A stretch of 64,000 bases of DNA from Achromobacter sp. ASV32. GTDB taxonomy: Bacteria > Pseudomonadota > Gammaproteobacteria > Burkholderiales > Burkholderiaceae_B. The notes beneath the pieces were generated by a model. It had not been told where the DNA came from. It worked only from the letters and a program-made list of their open reading frames with translations, and searched no databases. Of this stretch, positions 28,408 to 37,017 are shown one piece after another; position 1 is the first letter of the stretch; every line of letters begins with the position of its first letter. The position numbers were made by a program, and so were the translations under genes. The DNA is taken from the NCBI RefSeq assembly GCF_016428805.1, contig NZ_JAELTJ010000019.1, positions 1 through 64,000 of the forward strand, written 5' to 3'.

Positions 28408-29328
28408 ATGGATAGACTCGAACAGTACCGCGTCTTCGCGCAGGTCGCGGAGATGGGCAGTTTCATCAAGGCCGCCAATGCGCTGGAGCTGCCGCGCGCC
28501 TCCGTATCGGCGGCGATCCAGCAATTGGAGACCCACGTGGGCGTGCGCCTGCTGCATCGGACTACCCGCCAGGTACGCCTGACGGCCGACGGCGGGCAAT
28601 TGCTGGAACGCCTGCGGCCGCTGCTGGCCGAGGTGGAAGAGATCGACCACTTGTTCGAGCAAAGCGCCCGCCAGGTATCCGGGCGCCTGAACGTGGACGT
28701 GCCCAGCCGCATCGCCCGACGGTTGGTGGCGCCGGCGCTGCCCGGGCTGCTGCGCCGCCATCCGCGATTGCAATTGGCGCTGGGGTCCAGCGACCGCGCC
28801 ATCGACCTGATTCAGGAAGGCGTCGATTGCGCGGTGCGCGTCGGCGCGCTGCACGACAGCAGCCTGGTGTCGCGGCCGCTGGGCAGCATCGCCCTGATCA
28901 ACTGCGCCAGCCCGGCCTACCTGCGCGAGCAGGGGGCGCCGCTCAAGCCGGAAGATCTGGCCGAGGGCCATTGGATGGTGGGCTATGCCTCGCCGACGAC
29001 GGGCCGCGAATTGCCCTGGGAGATCGAGGCCGGGCAGGGGGCCACGCAGGCGATCGGGCTACCCAGCCGCGTCGTGGTGAACAATGCCGAAAGCTATATC
29101 GCCTGCTGCCTGGCAGGTTTGGGGCTGATCCAGATTCCGCGCTTCGATGTGCAGCACCTGCTGGATGCGGGTGAACTGGTCGAGGTCATGCCGACCCACC
29201 GTGCTCCGGCCATGCCGGTGACCCTGCTGTATCCGCACCGGCGGCAGCGCTCGCGCCGCTTGGCGATATTTCTGGAATGGTTCGAGGAGCTGATGCGCAA
29301 GCACCTGGACTCGGGCGTAGCGGCGTAG
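28408..29328 (+). CDS. LysR-family transcriptional regulator
   Basis: A 306-residue LysR-type regulator with the helix-turn-helix at residues 1-60 (MDRLEQYRVFAQVAEMGSF, then RASVSAAIQQLETHVGVRLL) and an effector domain starting near residue 88. The start at 28408 puts the DNA-binding domain at the N-terminus, as is normal. It belongs to the group that includes CrgA/DsdC-like local regulators (LHRTTRQVRLTADG). It follows an SDR gene in the same direction, which could be its target, but no clear binding site was identified. Confidence 0.9.
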   Translation: MDRLEQYRVFAQVAEMGSFIKAANALELPRASVSAAIQQLETHVGVRLLHRTTRQVRLTADGGQLLERLRPLLAEVEEIDHLFEQSARQVSGRLNVDVPSRIARRLVAPALPGLLRRHPRLQLALGSSDRAIDLIQEGVDCAVRVGALHDSSLVSRPLGSIALINCASPAYLREQGAPLKPEDLAEGHWMVGYASPTTGRELPWEIEAGQGATQAIGLPSRVVVNNAESYIACCLAGLGLIQIPRFDVQHLLDAGELVEVMPTHRAPAMPVTLLYPHRRQRSRRLAIFLEWFEELMRKHLDSGVAA

Positions 29329-29405
29329 TGAGGGCGGATGGGACGGGCATGCGCCGTCCGGCTCGGGCGGCGGGTGGCGCTGCCGCGTGGCGGGCAGCGC
29401 GGCCG

Positions 29406-29600
29406 TTACGCTTGGGTGTTGATGCGCGTGCCCAGGGTGCCGTCGATGGCGACTACCGGCAGCGATTGCATCAGCGTGGCGACCGTATCGGCTTGCGCAT
29501 TGATGGCCTTCTTGGTCACGCGCGCCTGGATTTCCTGCATCAGCTGCGCATCACGCATGGCCAGGCCGGTATTGACGGTGTTGTTGACGGAAAGATCCAT
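29406..29600 (-). CDS. YjfB-like putative motility protein
   Basis: A 64-residue protein resembling the YjfB family, annotated as putative motility proteins. It shows the small MDLSVNNTVNTGLAMRDAQL start, a Gln/Ala-rich helical centre (QEIQARVTKKAINAQADTV) and a C-terminal ATLMQSLP segment. It is cytosolic by sequence, without signal or membrane helix. It is convergent with the LysR gene and lies on the same strand as the flagellin-modification genes to its right, separated by a hypothetical gene, which fits a flagellar link. Its function is not established in the family. Confidence 0.7.
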   Translation of the reverse strand: MDLSVNNTVNTGLAMRDAQLMQEIQARVTKKAINAQADTVATLMQSLPVVAIDGTLGTRINTQA

Positions 29601-29711
29601 GGCGGGGTGTCCTGGTGGCGTGCATGCCGGGCGAAGTCCGGCAAGGATGAGTCGATTATCGCCTGCTTCGCATCTCAGGGGCAACGTTTTACGACCGCTC
29701 GACGGCCGATG

Positions 29712-30530
29712 TCATTGCAGGATCGGGCATTCCTTGATCGCGCCCCAGCCCTGGTTTGGCTCGCAGAATTGCTTGCGCGCAGCCCAGGCACAGTCGGGAC
29801 GCTCGAAAAATCCCAGCGTGGCGCAGCGTGCGAGTGCCGCTTTCAGGTGGTCGACCCAGGCGTGGGGGTTTTCGGCGGGTATTTCTGTGATGCGCAGCGT
29901 GGATTTGGGCGGCGTGGAGGGGGCCGGCGTGGCGGCTGGGTCACGCGGGGCGGGGGTGTGAGAGCTGATCGCCGGCCTGTCCGACGGTGGAGTTTCGGTA
30001 ACGTCGGGCTCGGTGGAGGACGTGGCTGGCGTCCCGGGGGAAGGCTCCGTCCCGGCAGCGGTCGTCACGCGTTCGTCCGTGGCAACCGCCGCCAGCGAAG
30101 GCGTGCTGGTCGCAGCGGGATCGAACGATTTGGGCTGGGACTCCTTGCCGGGCGCGGGGGGCGACTGCAGCGGGACTCGTACTGGCCCGGCCGCGTTAAC
30201 GCCCGAGCGCGCGGCTTTGGGTGTGCTCCACGACACCACCAGCAATACCAGGGCGCCGTAGATGGCCAGCGTGTACAGGACTGTCAGCGTGGCGTACCCC
30301 ACCCGTTTGCCGGTCATGGGGCGGGCGTTTCCGCGACCCAGCAAACGACGCCAGCCGACCAGGGCGGCGCCGGGTGCGCTGATCAACCACCAGCCCAGGC
30401 GCCTGGCCGGGCCAGGCTGGGGCAGCGACGCCTGCACCTGCGCGGCCAGCAACTCTCGCAGCGCGCGGTTCTCTTCGCGCAACTGCTGGGTCTGCGCGTC
30501 TTCCGGCTCCTCGTCGTGGGGATCCGTCAT
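29712..30530 (-). CDS. Hypothetical membrane-anchored protein with Cys-rich C-terminus
   Basis: I do not recognise a named function. The protein (272 residues from ATG 30530) has a charged N-terminal coiled-coil-like stretch (QLREENRALRELLAAQ), one membrane helix at about residues 78-101, and a 120-residue Pro/Ser/Thr-rich disordered stalk. A compact C-terminal domain of about 50 residues (HAWVDHLKAALARC to ECPIL) holds four cysteines spaced for two disulfides, plus Trp/Phe residues. The topology suggests a periplasmic globular head on a flexible stalk. An upstream ATG at 30575 would add 15 residues, but a promoter-like sequence ends close to it, so 30530 is preferred. It sits downstream of the modification operon. 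Confidence 0.65.
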   Translation of the reverse strand: MTDPHDEEPEDAQTQQLREENRALRELLAAQVQASLPQPGPARRLGWWLISAPGAALVGWRRLLGRGNARPMTGKRVGYATLTVLYTLAIYGALVLLVVSWSTPKAARSGVNAAGPVRVPLQSPPAPGKESQPKSFDPAATSTPSLAAVATDERVTTAAGTEPSPGTPATSSTEPDVTETPPSDRPAISSHTPAPRDPAATPAPSTPPKSTLRITEIPAENPHAWVDHLKAALARCATLGFFERPDCAWAARKQFCEPNQGWGAIKECPILQ

Positions 30531-30582
30531 GCTGTCATGCTGCGTAGCGGTAGGACCGAGCGGGGGGATGGTCATGTTACGA

Positions 30583-30611
30583 AAAATATAGATACAAACA
30601 GCCTGCGTCAA
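30583..30611 (-). promoter_or_regulatory. Possible sigma-70 promoter for the hypothetical membrane protein
   Basis: On the minus strand TTGACG (30611-30606), 17 bp and TATTTT (30588-30583) form a reasonable sigma-70 promoter in an AT-rich island. Transcription would start near 30575 and reach the ATG at 30530. This separates the hypothetical gene from the operon that ends at 30713. Confidence 0.4.
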
Positions 30612-30712
30612 TTATGAATGACGCGGTTGTCATGCCATCGTGCGAACAGCTGGGAAAAATGGGGGCTTGGCATGGCTTCGGCGCATCCGCGGGCGGCTCG
30701 GCCAGCCGTGGC

Positions 30713-31495
30713 CTAGCGTGTGCGCTTGAGAAAACCGTCCTGCGCGACCGTAATCTGCAGCTTGTGTTGCATGGCCAAGTCCTGCGTGAATTCGGGATGC
30801 TGCGGGAGCCATGAACGGACCGCTGATTTCGGGCTGTTGCCCTGACCCCATGGGCGGTTGGCGCAAAGCTCGGCCGGCATGTCCTCGATGACGGTATCGA
30901 AGACGACGCAATAGCTGCCAACCGAGGTCATTGGGGCGTATGCCTCGAGTTCGGCGAGCACGTGATCGTGCGTGTGGTTGGAGTCCAGGCAGACCAGCAC
31001 GCGTTTGGCATCGCCCGCCGCCTGGCGCACCTGTTCGATGACGTCCGGGGCGATGCTGGAGCCCTGGATCATCGTGATGAGATGGCTCAGCGGATGCGCG
31101 ACGATTTCCTTGCGATTGTGGGCCCGGATGTCGATATCCACGCCGATGACGCGCCGGTTGGACATGCCTGGCAGCAGGGGCGTCTGGTTGGTCTGGGCGT
31201 CGCAGTAGTCGAGCATCGCCAGCATTGAAGCGCTCAGGATCAGCGAACCGCCGTGGGCAATGCCGGTTTCGATGATGACGTCCGGACGGGTGGCCCAGAT
31301 CAGCTCCTGCATCGCATGAATGTCTTGCGGATATTGAATGATGGGCCGGCCCAGCCATTGGAAATTGTAGGTGTACGCACCGACAGTGCCGGCCTTGATC
31401 ATCCAAGCCAGGGTGTCGGCGGCCAGCGCCTCGTCCGCACCCAGTCGCTCGATATTCGCTTGTACTTCGTTGTTGAACTGCTTGATGGCGTCCAT
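30713..31495 (-). CDS. CmcI-family (cephalosporin hydroxylase-like) protein
   Basis: A 260-residue protein of the CmcI / rhamnosyl O-methyltransferase family, which has a Rossmann methyltransferase fold and binds SAM and a metal. The SAM loop is ETGIAHGGSLI (about residues 76-86), followed by the acidic GVDIDIRAHNR. The metal-site region is near VCLDSNHTHDHVLAELEAY, with Asp and His residues. Such genes are common in surface-polysaccharide clusters, where they are thought to O-methylate a sugar. It starts 6 bp after the phosphoesterase gene and is the last gene of the eleven-gene operon. Its role in decorating the flagellar sugar is inferred. Confidence 0.8.
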   Translation of the reverse strand: MDAIKQFNNEVQANIERLGADEALAADTLAWMIKAGTVGAYTYNFQWLGRPIIQYPQDIHAMQELIWATRPDVIIETGIAHGGSLILSASMLAMLDYCDAQTNQTPLLPGMSNRRVIGVDIDIRAHNRKEIVAHPLSHLITMIQGSSIAPDVIEQVRQAAGDAKRVLVCLDSNHTHDHVLAELEAYAPMTSVGSYCVVFDTVIEDMPAELCANRPWGQGNSPKSAVRSWLPQHPEFTQDLAMQHKLQITVAQDGFLKRTR

Positions 31496-31501
31496 GGTGT
31501 C

Positions 31502-32200
31502 TTACTCTGAGGTGTGAAGGATAGTGACGCTATCGACTCTGCCGCCGATTTGCGCGCCCTTATAGAGGTTTTCGTAGCAGAACGGTTCGAATCCCGCGTT
31601 CTTCATGGCGTGGGCGGTGCGGTCGATGTCATAGGCCACGCGGCGTAGCCGTATTTCGTCGTTGTCCAGGATCGCATAGGCTGCCTGGCTGTTGCCGTCC
31701 CTGGGCTGGCCGATCGATCCCGGGTTGCAATAGCGCTTGTCGCCGAAATCGGCCAGCACCTGAACATGTGTATGGCCCGAGAACAGCAGCCGTACGTCTG
31801 CGGGGATGCTGGCACGCTGGATCGTGTAGAGATACTGGTCGCGGGGATCTTCGGGGCCACCGTGCACGAACAGCCGATCGTCGTCGCGTATGAACGCGTG
31901 CGAACCTTTCAACCAGTCCACCTGCTCCTTGCTGAGTTGGGTCTTCTGGAAATTGATGATCTGGGTGACGACCCGCGAGCGCGGGCAGTTTTCGTCCAGG
32001 GTGATGTAGCTGTCATGATTGCCCAGCACATTGGGCGCGCCCAGGTCGCGTAGCAGATCGATGCAAGCGCCAGGCTCGGCGTAATAGCCGGCAACGTCGC
32101 CCAGCGACAGGTAGCGGGTGCAGCCTTGGGCTTGGGCATCCGCGACGACTGCCTCCAGCGCGGGCAGGTTGCCGTGTATGTCAGAAAGAATGGCCAGCAT
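31502..32200 (-). CDS. Metallophosphoesterase (YfcE-like calcineurin superfamily)
   Basis: A 232-residue cytosolic metallophosphoesterase. All metal-binding blocks are visible: SDIHGN at the N-terminus, LGDVAGY near residue 33, LGNHDSY near residue 59, and SGHTHVQ near residue 141. Its start lies inside the end of the ATP-grasp gene (20-bp overlap), so they are translationally coupled. In this context it could remove a phosphate or nucleotide from a sugar-pathway intermediate. The specific substrate cannot be predicted. Confidence 0.85.
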   Translation of the reverse strand: MLAILSDIHGNLPALEAVVADAQAQGCTRYLSLGDVAGYYAEPGACIDLLRDLGAPNVLGNHDSYITLDENCPRSRVVTQIINFQKTQLSKEQVDWLKGSHAFIRDDDRLFVHGGPEDPRDQYLYTIQRASIPADVRLLFSGHTHVQVLADFGDKRYCNPGSIGQPRDGNSQAAYAILDNDEIRLRRVAYDIDRTAHAMKNAGFEPFCYENLYKGAQIGGRVDSVTILHTSE

Positions 32201-33212
32201 GGATCACAAAGTCCTCGGTGTAGCGCCAGGCTTTGCCTGCGCAGATGCGAGGCTCGGGGGGCGTCTGGCCCAGCAGGTGCAGTTCGATCGCCATCTCCGC
32301 CTCGTTGAAGCCGAATGCCGTGCGCAGTGAATTGCTGCTGGAGAAGCGCGGATTGATTTCGAGGAGGAACGCCGTGTCGTTTTCCACCCTGAATTGGAAG
32401 TTGGTCGGCCCCAGGGGTTGGAAATGCTCGCAAAGTCGGTCGAGAGCGGCTTCGAGCACCCGATGTTCGGGAACGACCTGCGCGACCAGCGTGTTGCCGG
32501 CGCTGGATAACCGGCGCCGGAATATCAGCGGGCGCAGCCGTCGGCCACCGCCCAAGCCGAACACGCCCACCGTGAATTCCTCCTGAGGCGTGCCGACGAT
32601 GCGTTGCAGCATCCAGGCGTAGTTGGCCTTACGCGTCCAGTAGTTGAAGTCAGCTTCGTCTTCAAGCCATTGGATGCCGCGCGACCCATTGCCTTGCAGC
32701 GGTTTGAGCAGCAATGGCGCCGGCCCGAGGCTCGCGATCGCCTCGGCCCAGGATGCGGGCCGAGCCGAGGGGATCACCGGGTAGCCGAAGGCCGCCAGTT
32801 CCAGGCCGAAATCCCATTTGTTGCCGGTTTTCTCGATCAGTCCGGCGGTATTCAGGGCAAGTTTCACCCCAAGATCGGCAAAGAACGTCCGATGGCGGTT
32901 GAAAAACGCCATATCGATTTCGAGGCCTGGCAGAACCAGGCAGATGCCGTGCGTCTGGACGATGCGAGTCCAATAGTCCAGATAGGCCTGGCTGTCTTCC
33001 GATGCGTCCGGCTTCTGTTCGAAGGCATCGCACAGCCTGGGACCGGGGGAGTCGGCATTGCGATCGACCCCTACGACCCGAACGGCGTAGCGGCATTGAC
33101 GCAGGCTCTTGACAATGCCCTGGCCGATGATGGCGCCCACGCCGGTCACGGCGATCACCATGGTCTCAGGCGGCACGGCGGCGACACCGGTGTCCTGATC
33201 CGGCGAACTCAT
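32181..33212 (-). CDS. ATP-grasp domain ligase in sugar-modification operon
   Basis: A 343-residue ATP-grasp enzyme with a CarB/PylC-like layout. It has an N-terminal pre-ATP-grasp Rossmann domain (VIAVTGVGAIIGQGIVKSL, about residues 19-37), an ATP-binding Lys and glycine loop (LLLKPLQGNGSRGIQWL), and a C-terminal metal site (FLLEINPRFSSSN). Such enzymes join a carboxylate to an amine through an acyl phosphate. Next to a sugar aminotransferase, it may acylate the 4-amino group with an amino acid or similar acid (inferred). Its start overlaps the methyltransferase stop as ATGA. Confidence 0.8.
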   Translation of the reverse strand: MSSPDQDTGVAAVPPETMVIAVTGVGAIIGQGIVKSLRQCRYAVRVVGVDRNADSPGPRLCDAFEQKPDASEDSQAYLDYWTRIVQTHGICLVLPGLEIDMAFFNRHRTFFADLGVKLALNTAGLIEKTGNKWDFGLELAAFGYPVIPSARPASWAEAIASLGPAPLLLKPLQGNGSRGIQWLEDEADFNYWTRKANYAWMLQRIVGTPQEEFTVGVFGLGGGRRLRPLIFRRRLSSAGNTLVAQVVPEHRVLEAALDRLCEHFQPLGPTNFQFRVENDTAFLLEINPRFSSSNSLRTAFGFNEAEMAIELHLLGQTPPEPRICAGKAWRYTEDFVIHAGHSF

Positions 33213-33937
33213 TTGGCGTCCAGTTCCATCAACAAGGCAACGCAAAGATCCGGGAAGTCCACGCCGACCCGCAGCATCGCTTGCAGGTTCGCGTCAAAGT
33301 CGTCCAGGGTCTTGAGCACGGCCAGGGGCAGCGGCTTCAGATAGATGCCTTCTTCGTGGGTAACGCGATAACCGGCCCGTTGCACCGCGGCGGTCAGTGT
33401 GTCGCGGCAGTACTGGCGCTGATGGCCCAGCGCAATGTCATTGGCGTTCAGGCTGTAGATGTCGTCAATCAACCCCAATTCCAGGCCCAGGCGTCGATTC
33501 ATCGACTTTGCGTTGGGCACCGCCACGTACATCTTTCCGCCGGGTTTCAGAAAGCGCCGATAGCGCTCCAGGATCAGGTCGGGATCTTCGACGTGTTCGA
33601 GAATGAACCCCATGACGATGACGTCGAATTGCTCATTCGGGGTGTAGTCCTCGAAATAGGCTTCGACGATATCGCCGGTGAAACCCGGCGTGTTCTGGCG
33701 GAATTGCTCGATCACGACGCTGGCGCCGTCGACGATCACGTGCCGATTGCTGGCCTGCGCAAAAATGCGCGAGGTATAGCCGTGGCCCAGCCCCAGTTCC
33801 AGGAGCGAATCGGTGTGCTTGAACCGATCGATGATTCGATGCGGATACCAATTCAGCATCAGGTTGTTTTCGATTTCGGTGGCGCCGTTGGGACGGTATT
33901 CCGAAGAGACGGCATTCAGATCGGGTTTCATGTTCAT
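33209..33937 (-). CDS. Class I SAM-dependent methyltransferase
   Basis: A 242-residue methyltransferase. The SAM loop is LLELGLGHGYTSRIF at about residues 45-59, the acidic residue of motif II is in HVIVDGAS, and later elements are MGFILEHVEDPDLIL and FLKPGGKMYVAVPNAKSMN. It lies between WbqC and ATP-grasp genes, overlapping both by 4 bp. Its place in the operon suggests N- or O-methylation of the sugar or of its acyl substituent. An alternative ATG lies two codons in (33931). Confidence 0.85.
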   Translation of the reverse strand: MNMKPDLNAVSSEYRPNGATEIENNLMLNWYPHRIIDRFKHTDSLLELGLGHGYTSRIFAQASNRHVIVDGASVVIEQFRQNTPGFTGDIVEAYFEDYTPNEQFDVIVMGFILEHVEDPDLILERYRRFLKPGGKMYVAVPNAKSMNRRLGLELGLIDDIYSLNANDIALGHQRQYCRDTLTAAVQRAGYRVTHEEGIYLKPLPLAVLKTLDDFDANLQAMLRVGVDFPDLCVALLMELDAK

Positions 33938-34683
33938 GTGGCGGTCTCGGCCGATGTGGTGATGAATTCACGCCAGGGAACGGCTTGGCCGGCAATGTCG
34001 GCCAGGCCTGCGGCGCCGCGGTTTGCAATCAGATCCAGCGCGCTGACGTAGGGCGTGAATTCACCGTGCAGCTGGGAGTAGGGCGGGGTGCCGTATCGGA
34101 TGTATGACACGGCGATGCCGCGCGACTCGAAGGCTGCGTGATCGAGATAATGCCGCGCACCATGCCCCGTCAGGTAGTGGTCGGCTTCAAGGGCCACGCA
34201 AATGTTCACCAGCCGCTGCGTGCTTGCACCCGGAACCTCCAGGGCAGAAGACGCCGAGAAGGGCTTGTTCGCCCCGATGGCCGGATAGTAGTGAACCAGG
34301 GCATCCATCGAGGCCCGCGCCAGATCAGCAAGCGTTCGATAGTCAGCCGAAAATACCTGCTCCACCACGGCAAGCATGTCCGCGCGGAACGGCGCACCGT
34401 CGTAAGCCTGTTTCAATTGATCGAGGTGGCTGCGTTTCCAGTTGGTCTGATTGTCGATCCGGACTTCGTTGATCAGTTGTCCGCGCTTGAGCCCCGCCAG
34501 CGGGACCGTCAGCCAGCTCGAGCCGGTGCGCGTCTTGATCTGCACCCGGTTGAAAAAGCCCCGCGCGAATTGCACATCGTCGTAGTAGACGAAGTGGTCG
34601 GCGAGCCGGATCTGCTCAAGCATGCCCACCCAGGGAAAGTACATGGGCTGGGAAACCACGGCGCAGCGCGACGGGCTAGCCAC
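33934..34683 (-). CDS. WbqC family protein, GTG start
   Basis: A 249-residue WbqC-family protein, a family common in LPS, capsule and flagellin sugar clusters but of poorly defined chemistry. The signature is at the N-terminus (VVSQPMYFPWVGMLEQIRL), followed by DHFVYYDDVQFARG, and ends with YGTPPYSQLHGEFTPYVSALD. The start is taken as GTG at 34683: AGGAG lies seven bases before it and the signature then falls about ten residues in. This gives an 8-bp overlap with the aminotransferase gene. A role in modifying the amino group of the sugar is a guess from context. Confidence 0.8.
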   Translation of the reverse strand: MASPSRCAVVSQPMYFPWVGMLEQIRLADHFVYYDDVQFARGFFNRVQIKTRTGSSWLTVPLAGLKRGQLINEVRIDNQTNWKRSHLDQLKQAYDGAPFRADMLAVVEQVFSADYRTLADLARASMDALVHYYPAIGANKPFSASSALEVPGASTQRLVNICVALEADHYLTGHGARHYLDHAAFESRGIAVSYIRYGTPPYSQLHGEFTPYVSALDLIANRGAAGLADIAGQAVPWREFITTSAETAT

Positions 34684-35797
34684 GGGGCGACTCCTGCACC
34701 AGCCTCCGGATCGTGCGGACCACGCGTTCCTGGTCTGCATCAGTCATGTCGTGATAGCTCGGCAAGTTGATCGCCCGCTGTGCAATGTCGTAAGCATGGG
34801 TGTTCTGCGGGCAACGCTCGAACATCGGCAGGCTGGACAGGGGGTGGAAGAAGACGCGGGCGTCGATGCCTTCGGGGTTGAGCGCGGCCTGGAGCATTTC
34901 GCGGGAAATCCCCAGCGCACGGTCCAGTACCACCGTGGGCATCCAGTAGCCGTTGCGCGTGCCCTCCGGTTCGGGATTGAGTGTCACGCCAGGCACGTCG
35001 CGCAAGGCTTGTTGGTAGAACTCGAACACCCGGCGCTTGCCGGCGATCAGCTCGTCGATGCGCTCGAGCTGCGCGCAGCCGATTGCCGCCTGGATGTTGG
35101 ACATCTTGTACTTGAATCCCAGCAGGTCGGGCCAGAATTGCTTGGTCTGCCTGGCGTGCCGGCCATGGTTGGACAAGGTCGCGGCGGTTTCGTGCAGGGC
35201 GGCATCGTTGGTGACCAGCATGCCGCCTTCGCCTGTCGTCAACGTTTTGGTGCCGTGGAACGAAAAGGTGCCGAATGCCCCCATGCTGCCGGCGCGCTGA
35301 CCGCGGTAGGATGAACCGATGGCTTCTGCGGCATCCTCGATGATGGCAATGCCGTGGCGTTTGCCAATGTCCAGGAGGCGGCTCATGTCGCACAGGTTGC
35401 CGTACAGATGGACGGCCAGGATGGCTTTGGTGCGGGGGGTGATCGCAGCTTCGGCCAGTGCCGGGTCGATGCACCAGGAGTCGGGCAGGATGTCCACGAA
35501 TACGGGCTTGGCGCCCAGGTGCACAATGGGCGCGGCGCTGGCGATCCAATTGGTGTCAGCCATGATGACTTCGTCACCCGGGCCGATGCCCAGCGCCGCC
35601 ATGCCGATGTGCAGTGCGCCCGTGCAGCTGGACGTGGCGATGGCTTGCCGGGTGCCAATGTGTTGCGCAAACCCGCGCTCGAAGCGGCCCAGGTATTCGT
35701 AGCAACGTTCACCCCAGCCATGCCGTGCGGCGTCGGTGGCGTATTCGACTTCCAGATCGGTGATGGACGGTTTGGTGTAGTGGATGCGCGCGCTCAT
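34676..35797 (-). CDS. DegT/DnrJ/EryC1/StrS sugar aminotransferase
   Basis: A 373-residue PLP enzyme of the sugar aminotransferase family. Asp155 in EDAAEAIGS contacts the pyridine nitrogen, and Lys184 in FSFHGTKTLTTGEGG is the Schiff-base lysine. The presence of that Lys separates it from the RfbH/DdhC dehydratases, which carry His and an iron-sulfur cluster. It closely resembles perosamine synthase-type enzymes acting on 4-keto-6-deoxy nucleotide sugars. Here the likely substrate is the CDP-4-keto-6-deoxy sugar from RfbG, possibly after C-methylation. Start and stop both overlap neighbouring genes. Confidence 0.9.
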   Translation of the reverse strand: MSARIHYTKPSITDLEVEYATDAARHGWGERCYEYLGRFERGFAQHIGTRQAIATSSCTGALHIGMAALGIGPGDEVIMADTNWIASAAPIVHLGAKPVFVDILPDSWCIDPALAEAAITPRTKAILAVHLYGNLCDMSRLLDIGKRHGIAIIEDAAEAIGSSYRGQRAGSMGAFGTFSFHGTKTLTTGEGGMLVTNDAALHETAATLSNHGRHARQTKQFWPDLLGFKYKMSNIQAAIGCAQLERIDELIAGKRRVFEFYQQALRDVPGVTLNPEPEGTRNGYWMPTVVLDRALGISREMLQAALNPEGIDARVFFHPLSSLPMFERCPQNTHAYDIAQRAINLPSYHDMTDADQERVVRTIRRLVQESPRG

Positions 35798-37017
35798 CGG
35801 ATTTCCAGGGTAGGAACCGCTGTCACGAACTTTCCGCCCCAGGCGTGTACGTGCGGGTTCTGGCCAATGACTTCGTCGACGATGTTCCAGGGAAACACGA
35901 TCACGTAGTCCGGCCGGGCATCTTTCAGCTTCTCGGGGGCATGGATCGGAATCCGGCTGCCCGGCAGATACTTGCCTTGCTTGTACGCCGCCGCATCGCA
36001 GACCAACGGCAACAGATCCGGCTTGACGCCTGCATAGTTCAACAAGGTATTGCCTTTGGCCGCGGCGCCGTAGGCCGCCACGGTCTTGCCTGCGCGCTGT
36101 TGCTGGATCAGGAATTCGACGAAGTTGTTCTTGATCTCGTCCACGCGCGCCTGAAAGGCTTGATAGACCTGCGGCGATTGCAGGCCGGCATCGTGTTCGG
36201 CCTGCAGCAGGCGCGCGACCGCGGGGCTATCTGCGCGGGCATCGTCCGCGTGGCAGCCATAGACCCGCAGGCTGCCGCCATGGGTCGGCAATTCGTCGAC
36301 GTCCGTCACGCGTAGGCCGCAGTGGGCGAAGATCCGGCTCACGGCGTACAGCGAGAGATACGAAAAATGCTCGTGGTAGATGGTGTCGAACTGGGTCTGT
36401 GCCAACAGGCGCAGCAGGTGGGGGAACTCTAGCGTAATGGTTCCGCCCGTCTTCAGCAGGGCTTTCATGCCCCGGGTGAAGTCGTTGATGTCCGGCACGT
36501 GGGCGTAGACATTGTTGCCGATGATCAAATCCGCCGCCTGGCCCTGGGCGTGCAGTCTGCGGCCCAGCGCTTCCGAGAAAAACTCGCGCAGCACGGGAAT
36601 GCCCAGCGCCTGGGCGGCTTGGGCAGTGCTGGCGGTAGGTTCGATCCCAAGGCAGGCAATGCCGGCAGCGACGAAGTTCTTGAGCAGGTAGCCGTCGTTG
36701 GAGGCCAGCTCAACCACCAGGCTGTCGCGTGCCAGCGCCAAGCGCTCGGTGATCATGTTGCTGTAGCGTTCCGCGTGGTCCAGCCAACTGGCCGAGGTGG
36801 ACGAGAAATAGGCGTAGTCGTGCGTGAACAGCGCATCGGCTTCGGTGTAGTCCTCTGTCTGGGCCAGCCAGCAATGGTCGCAGACGCGGACCTTCAACGG
36901 GTAATACGCTTCGGGGCGGCTCAGATCCTGCTCGGTCAGATACGCATTCGAGGGCGGCGCCGTGCCCAGATCGACCAGCGTCAATTGCAACGGCGTCGCG
37001 CAATGGCGGCATTTCAT
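35794..37017 (-). CDS. Nucleotide-sugar C-methyltransferase (TcaB9/NovU-like)
   Basis: A 407-residue SAM-dependent sugar C-methyltransferase of the three-domain type. The N-terminal zinc-binding segment has CRHC at residues 3-6 and CDHC near residue 47. The central Rossmann domain has VVELASNDGYLLK, and the catalytic signature YHEHFSYLSL follows, whose Tyr, Glu and His correspond to the deprotonating residues described for TcaB9. The C-terminal domain contains AAYGAAAKGNTLLNY. Family members methylate C3 of NDP-4-keto-6-deoxy sugars. The start overlaps the epimerase stop by 4 bp, so a branched-chain sugar is expected. Confidence 0.88.
   Translation of the reverse strand: MKCRHCATPLQLTLVDLGTAPPSNAYLTEQDLSRPEAYYPLKVRVCDHCWLAQTEDYTEADALFTHDYAYFSSTSASWLDHAERYSNMITERLALARDSLVVELASNDGYLLKNFVAAGIACLGIEPTASTAQAAQALGIPVLREFFSEALGRRLHAQGQAADLIIGNNVYAHVPDINDFTRGMKALLKTGGTITLEFPHLLRLLAQTQFDTIYHEHFSYLSLYAVSRIFAHCGLRVTDVDELPTHGGSLRVYGCHADDARADSPAVARLLQAEHDAGLQSPQVYQAFQARVDEIKNNFVEFLIQQQRAGKTVAAYGAAAKGNTLLNYAGVKPDLLPLVCDAAAYKQGKYLPGSRIPIHAPEKLKDARPDYVIVFPWNIVDEVIGQNPHVHAWGGKFVTAVPTLEIR

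Noticed and set aside
34676-35797. RfbH/DdhC-type 3-dehydratase, expected after rfbF-rfbG in dideoxyhexose clusters
   Set aside because: The PLP lysine (FHGTKTLTTGEGG) and the length of 373 residues mark a true aminotransferase. No iron-sulfur cysteine pattern was seen.
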